From the NCBI GenBank assembly GCA_027007865.1, contig JALTEE010000340.1, positions 1 to 6,719 on the forward strand: DNA of 6,719 nt, written 5' to 3'. Positions 1-5,590 of the stretch are shown in pieces; position 1 is the first letter of the stretch; each line of letters begins with the position of its first letter. The notes beneath the pieces are model-generated. The model was not told the origin of the DNA. It ran no database searches and worked only from the letters and a program-made list of their open reading frames with translations. The DNA is from a bacterium (GTDB lineage Bacteria > UBP14 > UBA6098 > B30-G16). A program made the translations under genes and the position numbers.

Positions 1-10
1 ACATATCAAT

Positions 11-31
11 ATTGCACAATATCTGTGCAAT
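11..31. repeat. Perfect inverted repeat (ATTGCACA-N5-TGTGCAAT)
   Basis: An 8-bp perfect dyad: ATTGCACA at 11-18, spacer ATATC at 19-23, TGTGCAAT at 24-31. One G-T and one A-T pair could extend it outward. It lies about 77 bases beyond the stop codon of the minus-strand transporter gene. Neither strand has a T-run directly after the hairpin, so it is a poor intrinsic terminator. The size and short AT-rich spacer would suit a dimeric regulator's operator for a gene to the left of the window, but no such gene is visible. The half-site ATTGCACA recurs at 1864-1871. The function is unknown. Confidence 0.45.
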
Positions 32-43
32 GTGGTTGCCGCT

Positions 44-63
44 GGCAGACGATTAAAGTCGCC
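44..63. repeat. Weak imperfect hairpin downstream of the transporter gene
   Basis: GGC (44-46) and GAC (48-50) can pair with GTC (58-60) and GCC (61-63), giving six pairs with a bulged A at 47 and a seven-base loop. It sits 45 bases past the transporter stop codon on the minus strand. No T-tract follows it in that direction, so it is at best a weak or factor-dependent 3' end. Nothing else in 1-107 looks like a gene. Confidence 0.2.
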
Positions 64-107
64 TGTTCAAATTTCCTTTTTATCGGCGGAAAATTTATCA
101 AAATATG

Positions 108-1628
108 TTAAATCGAAGGCGGAGCATCTTGTGTATCCACGATAACATTGTCTTTCCTTATCATTTTTATGGTGAATTTTCCTAACACAATTCCACCCAA
201 CACAGCGATTAAAATCGGTATCCATCCGCCAAAGAGTTCCGATACACGAGGATAACCACCATACGAAGCATTTATCCTGCCGATTACAGTAATTATAAGA
301 AGTATCAATGCAGACAGTGGAACTATAAATTTTACAGAAATAACCCACCATTTGCCAATATGCATCTGCGATGTCGAATTTATTTTCTTGCGCAGTTTTT
401 CCGTATCAAAAAACCACCCCACAGCAACGGCTTCCAAAAATGCGACGGCAAAAAGACCAAAGAAAGTCATATAATGGTCGACCAAATCGAGCCAATAAAG
501 TCCCGCTGTTGTTGTATATATTACCCCTATAGCAAACGCCAGAACTGCCACGAAAATATTAGTCTTTGTTCTCCCGATTCCGAATGTATCCATAATTCCT
601 GCCACAACAGCTTCCACGAGCGAAAACGCCGAATCGATTGCGAGAGTGAGCAACATTACGAAAAACAATATTCCCATAAGTGGAGCGAACGGCAGATGAT
701 TGATTATTGCGGGGTATGTAACAAATGCGAGTTCGGGACCGCTGTTCATTACATCTGCTACCGAAACTCCTTGAAGTTGTGCATAATATCCGATAGCGGA
801 GAACACGGCAAATCCGCCGACGAACGCTGTTGCACAGTTCGATAACCCGACGATGAAAGCATTATTGACGATATCGCTGTTCGGTTTTAGGAAACTCGCA
901 TACGCAATCATAACACCGAAGCCGACGGAAAGCGAGAAAAATATTTGAGTGAACGCCGCCTGCCAAAGTTCTGCGTTTAATAACGCTTTCCAATCGGGTG
1001 TTAGATAATATTTTATTCCATCAAATGCGCCGGGCAGCGTCAATCCACCGATGACGAGAACGATTAGAATTAACCAAGGAAGCGTAACCGTAACATATAC
1101 GACTTTACTAACTGTGCGCGCTCCTTTCCAGATGGACAACACTATCCAAAGCCACACAATCGCAAGACCGATTAGCAGCGGCAATCGTGGAGAACCAATT
1201 TTAAGAATACCATCGGACAGACCGAGAACATTTGTGTAGAAAAATGTTTTCGGGTCATTTCCCCAAGCGAGAGTAAATGAATGGACAAAGTAATTCGCCG
1301 CCCAAGACATTATCACAGAATAATATGTCGTGATAAAGAAACCAACGATGATTGCCATCCATCCGACCCACGCAAAGTTTTTCGATACTTTTCCGAGCGA
1401 TGCTGGAGCGGAACCGCCGATTTTCTGCCCAAGCGAAAATTCGAGAATCAAAAGCGGCAATCCAGCAACGAGTAGAGCAACTAAATACGCCACGAGAAAT
1501 GAACCACCGCCGTATTTGTAGCACATATATGGAAATCGCCATATATTCCCAAGCCCAATCGCCGACCCGATAGCAGCAAGAACAAACGCCATTCGATTGT
1601 CCCAATAGACCTTCTCGCCAACAGCCAT
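108..1628 (-). CDS. Na+-dependent transporter, neurotransmitter:sodium symporter (NSS/SLC6) family
   Basis: This 506-residue inner-membrane symporter probably imports an amino acid using the sodium gradient. Helix 1 carries the family signature GSAIGLGNIWRFPY (residues 21-34). Helix 2 follows with the GGGSFLVAY segment (40-48), and helix 6 has the unwound-region motif SLSVGFG (232-238). Twelve hydrophobic segments can be counted, ending at 468-488, and the length is usual for the family. Gly25 sits where LeuT-type amino acid carriers have Gly and monoamine carriers have Asp, which favours an amino acid substrate; the exact one cannot be told. Helix 8 reads LAIDSAFSLVE, with Asp332-Ser333 at the Na2 site as in animal transporters rather than the Thr-Ser of LeuT. 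Ala268 replaces the chloride-site Ser/Glu. The start at 1628 is chosen because AAGGAGG lies just upstream; a longer reading frame runs into the tRNA gene and is rejected. Its own promoter is not evident, so co-transcription with the tRNA is possible. Confidence 0.93.
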   Translation of the reverse strand: MAVGEKVYWDNRMAFVLAAIGSAIGLGNIWRFPYMCYKYGGGSFLVAYLVALLVAGLPLLILEFSLGQKIGGSAPASLGKVSKNFAWVGWMAIIVGFFITTYYSVIMSWAANYFVHSFTLAWGNDPKTFFYTNVLGLSDGILKIGSPRLPLLIGLAIVWLWIVLSIWKGARTVSKVVYVTVTLPWLILIVLVIGGLTLPGAFDGIKYYLTPDWKALLNAELWQAAFTQIFFSLSVGFGVMIAYASFLKPNSDIVNNAFIVGLSNCATAFVGGFAVFSAIGYYAQLQGVSVADVMNSGPELAFVTYPAIINHLPFAPLMGILFFVMLLTLAIDSAFSLVEAVVAGIMDTFGIGRTKTNIFVAVLAFAIGVIYTTTAGLYWLDLVDHYMTFFGLFAVAFLEAVAVGWFFDTEKLRKKINSTSQMHIGKWWVISVKFIVPLSALILLIITVIGRINASYGGYPRVSELFGGWIPILIAVLGGIVLGKFTIKMIRKDNVIVDTQDAPPSI

Positions 1629-1633
1629 CGGTG

Positions 1634-1640
1634 CCTCCTT
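1634..1640 (-). promoter_or_regulatory. Shine-Dalgarno of the transporter gene
   Basis: The minus strand reads AAGGAGG, a full match to the anti-SD, ending five bases before the ATG at 1628. It fixes the transporter start and rules out the 65-codon upstream extension. Confidence 0.85.
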
Positions 1641-1766
1641 CAAAGAAAATATTTTGTTTCGGATAAAATCTAAAAAATAAAATGCTCTATGAAAAAATGC
1701 GCAAGAAAGATTTTTTAATGCAATGAAAATCTTTACGATAAATATCGATGTAAAACATATTAAAAA

Positions 1767-1838
1767 CTGGGGAGCAGGGATTTGAACCCCAATCGGCGGA
1801 GCCAGAGTCCGCTGTCCTGCCAATTAGACGACTCCCCA
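1767..1838 (-). tRNA. tRNA-Gln, anticodon CUG
   Basis: On the minus strand the acceptor arms TGGGGAG (1838-1832) and CTCCCCA (1774-1768) pair fully, with discriminator G at 1767. The D-arm is GTC...GAC around AATTGG. The anticodon stem GCGGA/TCCGC encloses loop CTCTGGC, with the anticodon CTG at 1805-1803, reading CAG (Gln). The T-loop is TTCAAAT, on a stem with two G-U pairs. The U1-A72 first pair and G73 are typical of bacterial glutamine tRNAs. The 3' CCA is not encoded (GTTTTT follows), so a CCA-adding enzyme is needed. It lies 138 bases upstream of the transporter in the same direction and has its own promoter at 1854-1879. Confidence 0.96.
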
Positions 1839-1853
1839 AGTTACCCAATAAAA

Positions 1854-1879
1854 ATTATCCCACATTGCACAACTGTCAA
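1854..1879 (-). promoter_or_regulatory. Probable promoter of tRNA-Gln
   Basis: On the minus strand a perfect -35, TTGACA, lies at 1879-1874. GATAAT (five of six matches to TATAAT) lies at 1859-1854 and is preceded by TGG, an extended -10 (TGn). The spacer is only 14 bases, shorter than the usual 16-18, so the extended -10 may carry most of the recognition. Initiation near 1847 would leave a leader of roughly nine bases before the mature tRNA 5' end at 1838. A transcript from here could also supply the transporter downstream. Confidence 0.55.
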
Positions 1880-1886
1880 GAAGAAT

Positions 1887-1915
1887 TTGACCTGTGCAGG
1901 ATATCGATTTATTTT
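1887..1915 (+). promoter_or_regulatory. Probable sigma-70-type promoter of the 2H phosphoesterase gene
   Basis: TTGACC (1887-1892, five of six consensus bases) and TATTTT (1910-1915, four of six) are separated by the ideal 17 bases. Initiation near 1922 would give a leader of about 16 bases before the ATG at 1938, which supports that start although no clear Shine-Dalgarno is seen. It is arranged back to back with the tRNA promoter. TGTGCA at 1893-1898 inside the spacer mirrors ATTGCACA at 1864-1871. Confidence 0.5.
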
Positions 1916-1937
1916 ACAAAAAATAACCTAAAAAATA

Positions 1938-2507
1938 ATGGGACAAATTTCAAGAAATTTTATCGTTCTTTTTCTGTCGCAAAAATCGCGGCGAGAAATG
2001 GAAAAATTCTCGTCACTACTTGCCAAGCGATATAGCGGAGTTTTTAATTCACAAAAAGATGAACTCCATTTTACAATACTGTCATTTGTGTCCGATACGG
2101 AAAAATATTCTGCCATAATAGAAAATCTAAATCGTGCTATTGCTGGTTTTGCACCATTGAAAATTTCTTTCGATGGTATTTGGGCATATTTTAGTTCCAG
2201 AAATGAATGCTGGGGTTTGATGTGGATTATTAAAAAAACCGCACCTCTTCGACAAATGCGCAGCAAAATTACAGAAGCAATCGATTTAAAAAATATCGAT
2301 GTCGAACATCCTGATTTCGATGAGTGGCTGCCGCACATTTGCGCTGTAGATAAAGTGAAAAAAATAGGCGATAATTTTGTAGGAACGGACAAATCGAGAA
2401 CTCTCCGCTTCCAAAGACCGCTGGGCAATTTTGAAATAACAGAATTCACTCTCTCGAAAATGGTATCACGCAACGAATTTAGCACGATAACGAAATGGAA
2501 ACTTTAA
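1938..2507 (+). CDS. 2H phosphoesterase / 2'-5' RNA ligase-like protein
   Basis: A 189-residue cytoplasmic protein that I place in the 2H phosphoesterase superfamily, which includes the RNA 2',3'-cyclic phosphodiesterase ThpR. The basis is the two spaced histidine motifs after hydrophobic strands: LHFTIL (His44, Thr46) and LPHICAV (His133, Cys135), about 90 residues apart. The N-terminal strand FIVLFL and the overall length also fit. In the family the two histidines act on cyclic or 2'-5' phosphodiesters of RNA or nucleotides; the actual substrate here cannot be told. The second motif has Cys where Thr or Ser is usual. The start at 1938 keeps the first beta strand and lies just after a plausible promoter, but has no obvious Shine-Dalgarno; a later ATG at 1999 would lose that strand. 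The gene is transcribed alone and converges on rpoN. A long antisense reading frame over the same bases is taken as a shadow. Confidence 0.72.
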   Translation: MGQISRNFIVLFLSQKSRREMEKFSSLLAKRYSGVFNSQKDELHFTILSFVSDTEKYSAIIENLNRAIAGFAPLKISFDGIWAYFSSRNECWGLMWIIKKTAPLRQMRSKITEAIDLKNIDVEHPDFDEWLPHICAVDKVKKIGDNFVGTDKSRTLRFQRPLGNFEITEFTLSKMVSRNEFSTITKWKL

Positions 2508-2586
2508 TCTGAAAATACCGTCTTTCCCGCTAATAAAATTCCTTATCCCAATACAAATCTCATCATAACCTATTCGTAAATTCTGC

Positions 2587-3978
2587 CTACCTTTTTCTCA
2601 TTCTCGCGGGAAGAATTCTCATCTGCTCGCGGTATTTTGCGACGGTTCGTCTCGCAATTTTAATACCATCGCTGCGAAGAATGTTCGCTATCTTCTCATC
2701 GGAATACGGCTTCGCTCTATTTTCGCTATCGATGATTTCGCGGATACGCTGTCTCACCTTGTCTGTTGCGATTTCACCTCCGTTTTCCGATGCAAGCCCA
2801 CTAATGAAGAATTTTCGCAGCGGGAATGTGCCGAACGATGTAAGAACATATTTATCACGCACAACACGCGATATCGTTGCAGGATGAACGCCGATTTCGT
2901 CGGCGATTGTCTCCATTTTTAGCGGTCTTTTATTCTCGGGACCGAGTTCAAAAAAATTGCGCTGATGCTTCAGAATCGATTTCATTGTCGATATCAGCGT
3001 GTTTTTCCGTTGCTGAAGTGCATCAATCCACCAGCGCGCGGATTCCAGTTTCTGAAGCAGAAATTTCTTCGCATCGTCGTTCAAATTATCTGCGGTGCGC
3101 AAAAGTTGATAGTAGTGCTTGTTGATGACAAGGTCGGGAATGTTGCCATCGTTATACATAACTTGCCACTCACCATTTTCATCCTTAAAAACAGCAACAT
3201 CAGGTTCGACAACACTGGCAGTCATCCCTCGACCTTCAGCGGGAAACATCGATAGATGAGATAGAACCTCGAACGCATTTTCAATTTCATCCTCCGAAGC
3301 ACCGAGATGCTCCGCCAACTGCAAAATATTTTTCCGTTTAAGGTCTTCGAAATGGTTCTCCACAATTTGATATGCGAGGGAATTTTTCAAATCGAGGTCT
3401 TCGAGTTGAAGTAGAAAGCATTCTCGCAGGTCTCTCGCAGCGATTCCCGGGGGAGATAATGTCTGAACGATGCGCAGCGCATTTTCGATTTCATCGAGCG
3501 TGGGTGGCGGTTCTATTGTCCGAGATTTCTCAAGTAAATCCTTTACTTGTTCTATAGAAATCGTTAAAAATCCTCTATCGTCAAGATTGCCGATGATGAA
3601 TTCTCCGATTTTTTGCATCCGTTCATTTTTAGATGCAGCGGCAAGTTGCTCAGATAAATCCTCGTAAAGCGTTTTTTCATATTTTGTGAACAGCAGCGGG
3701 TCGGAAATTTCACTGTCATCGCTCCCGCTGCGGAGCTGCGCCGATGAAATCTTTAATCCGTCGAGCAGTTTTTTCCATTTACGAATGTCCTCGTCCGACT
3801 TTTTTACATCTTCCTGCTCGCGCTGCTTCTCTTCGAGCATCGGATTTTCCATCAATTCCTGCCGAAGTTGCGCTTCCAATTCGATTTTAGGCAATATCAA
3901 TAATTTCAGCGTTTCGATGAGCTTCGGTGTCAATATTTGACGCAGTTCAGGTCTTTGTTCCAGTCGTAATTGTGCCAT
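2587..3978 (-). CDS. rpoN: RNA polymerase sigma-54 factor RpoN
   Basis: Sigma-54 directs RNA polymerase to -24/-12 promoters and needs an ATP-driven enhancer-binding activator, none of which is encoded in this window. At 463 residues it is full length (477 in E. coli). Region I is the Leu/Gln-rich activator-interacting segment, residues 4-49, beginning LRLEQRPELRQ. A charged linker follows (about 50-95). The core-binding region contains the family-typical PPGIAARDLRECFLLQL. The helix-turn-helix lies at about 355-375 (METIADEIGVHPATISRVV). The RpoN box ARRTVAKYRE is at 442-451, 13 residues from the C-terminus. The start at 3978 is fixed by the conserved N-terminus, by AGGA seven bases upstream and by an in-frame TAG a few codons before it. 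It has its own promoter at 4036-4063, downstream of the kor terminator. A small out-of-frame ORF overlaps its first codons. Confidence 0.98.
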   Translation of the reverse strand: MAQLRLEQRPELRQILTPKLIETLKLLILPKIELEAQLRQELMENPMLEEKQREQEDVKKSDEDIRKWKKLLDGLKISSAQLRSGSDDSEISDPLLFTKYEKTLYEDLSEQLAAASKNERMQKIGEFIIGNLDDRGFLTISIEQVKDLLEKSRTIEPPPTLDEIENALRIVQTLSPPGIAARDLRECFLLQLEDLDLKNSLAYQIVENHFEDLKRKNILQLAEHLGASEDEIENAFEVLSHLSMFPAEGRGMTASVVEPDVAVFKDENGEWQVMYNDGNIPDLVINKHYYQLLRTADNLNDDAKKFLLQKLESARWWIDALQQRKNTLISTMKSILKHQRNFFELGPENKRPLKMETIADEIGVHPATISRVVRDKYVLTSFGTFPLRKFFISGLASENGGEIATDKVRQRIREIIDSENRAKPYSDEKIANILRSDGIKIARRTVAKYREQMRILPARMRKR

Positions 3979-4019
3979 AGTATTTTCCTAAAGTTAAAAT
4001 TATCGAGTAATTTTTTCAT
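3930..4019 (-). CDS. Possible 29-residue leader ORF overlapping the rpoN start
   Basis: On the minus strand an ATG at 4019 is preceded, four bases away, by AGGAG (4028-4024), a better Shine-Dalgarno than the AGGA of rpoN itself. The frame runs 29 codons (MKKLLDNFNFRKILWHNYDW and nine more) to TGA at 3930. It passes over the rpoN ATG at 3978 in a different frame and ends 49 bases inside the gene. Translation could therefore interfere with or couple to rpoN initiation. Against it: the predicted transcription start (about 4029) would leave the Shine-Dalgarno almost at the RNA 5' end, the spacing is short, and such an ORF can arise by chance. I recognise no homology. Confidence 0.3.
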   Translation of the reverse strand: MKKLLDNFNFRKILWHNYDWNKDLNCVKY

Positions 4020-4035
4020 CAATCTCCTCAATACA

Positions 4036-4063
4036 AGTATATCAATATTATTGCTATTTTCAA
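4036..4063 (-). promoter_or_regulatory. Probable sigma-70-type promoter of rpoN
   Basis: On the minus strand TTGAAA (4063-4058) and TATACT (4041-4036, five of six matches) are separated by 16 bases. They lie between the kor terminator and rpoN. Initiation would fall near 4029, about 50 bases before the rpoN ATG. With the terminator just upstream, rpoN is likely transcribed on its own rather than by the kor operon. Confidence 0.6.
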
Positions 4064-4082
4064 GTATTTTCGAAATTATGAT

Positions 4083-4117
4083 AAAAAAAAGCATCCCGAC
4101 TGTTTGGGATGCTTTTT
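4083..4117 (-). terminator. Intrinsic terminator of the kor operon
   Basis: The stem GCATCCC (4091-4097) / GGGATGC (4106-4112) has seven perfect pairs and an eight-base loop. On the minus strand it is followed by eight Ts (4090-4083), and five As precede it (4117-4113), extending the stem. It starts 26 bases after the korC stop codon, so it ends the korABC transcript and insulates rpoN. Read on the plus strand it also has a five-T tail, but no plus-strand gene leads into it. Confidence 0.93.
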
Positions 4118-4143
4118 GATAAGGAATAGCGTAATTTTTTGTG

Positions 4144-4755
4144 CTAATTCGCTCCTTTATTCTTAAATTCTTTCCCAAGTTTAAATCCCTCTTCAATTGC
4201 TTTCATATTCAACTTCAGATGTGCCGAGCCTGCAAACCTATCCTCCACCGCATCCTTTATCGATTTTTTAGACACAATTCCCAAATATGTCGATATAAAT
4301 CCGAGAGCGATTATATTTGCCACAATCGGCTTTTTGAATTTTTTTGCTGCGATTTCTATAAATGGAACGGCTATCGTTTTTGCCTGACCCAATATAATAG
4401 ATGTGGCACTGGCATCGGCAACAATCAGACCATCTGTCTTGGCAAGCGTTGCATAGTTTTCGTATGCTGTTGAAGTAAATGCAACGAGCAAATCCATTTT
4501 GTGGCACTCGGGGAAAAATATATCGCCATCGCTGACGATGATATCTGCTCTTGTTGCGCCGCCTCGCGCTTCTGGACCATAAGATTGGCTCTGCGACACA
4601 TTTTTCCCATCGCCGATAGAAATTGCTTCGCCGAGCAGCATTCCCGTAGAAATTACTCCCTGTCCACCTGCGCCGGAAATTCTTATTTCAAAGCGTCCCG
4701 ACTTGTTGCTAAACATCGATGCTTTCCCCTTTTTTTTCTTCTTCGGAGTAGCCAT
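4144..4755 (-). CDS. korC: 2-oxoacid:ferredoxin oxidoreductase, gamma subunit (KorC-like)
   Basis: This 203-residue protein is the gamma subunit of a 2-oxoacid:ferredoxin oxidoreductase, probably acting on 2-oxoglutarate, in which it binds the KorAB catalytic core and is involved in CoA use. The family motifs are clear: GAGGQG at residues 28-33, then QSQSYGPEARGG at 55-66. The start at 4755 is chosen because GGAGGA ends five bases before the ATG; it leaves one base after the korB stop, so translation is probably coupled. The family usually begins close to the EIRISG strand, so the first 20 or so residues are an extra Lys-rich tail with five consecutive lysines (residues 5-9). That tail is encoded by an A8G4 tract, and an internal ATG at 4716 (Met14) preceded by a GGGG-rich stretch is an alternative start. 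It is the last gene before the terminator. Confidence 0.93.
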   Translation of the reverse strand: MATPKKKKKGKASMFSNKSGRFEIRISGAGGQGVISTGMLLGEAISIGDGKNVSQSQSYGPEARGGATRADIIVSDGDIFFPECHKMDLLVAFTSTAYENYATLAKTDGLIVADASATSIILGQAKTIAVPFIEIAAKKFKKPIVANIIALGFISTYLGIVSKKSIKDAVEDRFAGSAHLKLNMKAIEEGFKLGKEFKNKGAN

Positions 4756-4756
4756 A

Positions 4757-5590
4757 TTAATCCTCCAATTCCGATTGGACTTTTCCAACCAATTCGGCAT
4801 ATCTTTGAGTATATTCTTTCTTATCCTCATCTTTGAATATTCCTGTAATAATCTTGCCCTCCAATTCTTCGATGCTCATTTTTTGCGCCTTTGCCAGCGA
4901 AACGGAATTTTCCTTCTGCCATTTCAACAATTGTCTCGGGTCGGGCATCTTATTCAATCGCCCAAATAATACAGGACATTGACTTATAATTTCTACCATC
5001 GAGAAACCCTTATGCTGTATAGCTTTTTTGATATAATTTGTGGTTTGAACAATCGAATATACGGTGCTTCTTGCCACAAAAGTTGCACCAGCAGACATAG
5101 CCAATTCTACAGGATTGAATGGTGGGTCAATATTTCCGTAGGGCATCGTGTGAGCAATAGCGTCGAGTGGAGTTGTTGGAGCAACCTGTCCACCTGTCAT
5201 TCCATATATGGAATTGTTTATCAAAATCATAGTAATTCCTATATTTCTCCGCGCAGCATGAATGAAATGATTTCCGCCAATTGCAAGACCATCGCCATCG
5301 CCGGAAACGACTATGACATTCATATCTGGGCGAACGAGTTTAATTCCTGTGGCAAATGGCAACGCTCTACCGTGAGTTGTGTGAAGCGTATTGAAATCAG
5401 CGTAAATAGGCATTCTACTGGAACAGCCAATCCCCGATACGAGCGCGACATCATCCTTTGAAATATCGAGTTCCATAACAGCACGAATTATTGCGCCCAT
5501 AATAGAACCGATACCGCATCCGGGGCACCACACCGTTGGAAAGCGCTTCTTCCACCTTAAATATTTATGCACATCGGATAGTTCAAGCAT
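4757..5590 (-). CDS. korB: 2-oxoacid:ferredoxin oxidoreductase, beta subunit (KorB-like, TPP and Fe-S binding)
   Basis: The catalytic beta subunit, 277 residues, binds thiamine pyrophosphate and a [4Fe-4S] cluster. With KorA it oxidatively decarboxylates a 2-oxoacid to an acyl-CoA while reducing ferredoxin; the reaction can run in reverse. The TPP motif is GDGDGLAIGGN (97-107), continued by NNSIYGMTGGQ (125-135). Four cysteines match the cluster ligands known in this family: Cys22 and Cys25 (WCPGCG), Cys56 (GIGCSS) and Cys205 (SQCPVLFGR). The HTTHGRALPFATG stretch (70-82) is typical of KorB. The start at 5590 is set by AAGGAGG at 5603-5597; a frame opening seven codons earlier lacks such a site. 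It overlaps the end of korA by eight bases and stops one base before korC. 2-oxoglutarate is the best guess for the substrate, but related enzymes use pyruvate or branched-chain oxoacids. Confidence 0.95.
   Translation of the reverse strand: MLELSDVHKYLRWKKRFPTVWCPGCGIGSIMGAIIRAVMELDISKDDVALVSGIGCSSRMPIYADFNTLHTTHGRALPFATGIKLVRPDMNVIVVSGDGDGLAIGGNHFIHAARRNIGITMILINNSIYGMTGGQVAPTTPLDAIAHTMPYGNIDPPFNPVELAMSAGATFVARSTVYSIVQTTNYIKKAIQHKGFSMVEIISQCPVLFGRLNKMPDPRQLLKWQKENSVSLAKAQKMSIEELEGKIITGIFKDEDKKEYTQRYAELVGKVQSELED
4761..4766 (-). promoter_or_regulatory. Shine-Dalgarno of korC
   Basis: GGAGGA on the minus strand, inside the last codons of korB, ends five bases before the ATG at 4755. It decides the korC start over a 25-codon longer frame that would run back into korB. 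Confidence 0.8.

Noticed and set aside
1629..1823. A 65-codon N-terminal extension of the transporter frame
   Set aside because: It starts inside the tRNA-Gln gene, has no family similarity, and a full AAGGAGG precedes the ATG at 1628 that gives the normal NSS N-terminus.
1928..2485. A 185-codon minus-strand frame opposite the 2H phosphoesterase gene
   Set aside because: The plus strand has two family motifs, a promoter and a sensible length; the antisense translation shows no recognisable domain and is a shadow.
2508..2586. A possible bidirectional terminator between the converging 2H and rpoN genes
   Set aside because: I see no stem-loop with a T-run in these 79 bases; the region is simply AT-rich.
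4020..4196. The full 88-codon frame containing the rpoN leader ORF
   Set aside because: Its first part runs through the end of korC and the terminator with no ribosome site at its start; only the last 29 codons have a plausible start.
4371..4515. TGGCAC sequences resembling the -24 element of sigma-54 promoters
   Set aside because: They lie on the plus strand inside korC, opposite to the gene, and lack a correctly spaced -12 GC element; no convincing -24/-12 promoter was found upstream of any gene here.
4756..4830. A 25-residue upstream extension of korC
   Set aside because: It would overlap the 3' end of korB and ignores the GGAGGA site placed exactly for the ATG at 4755.
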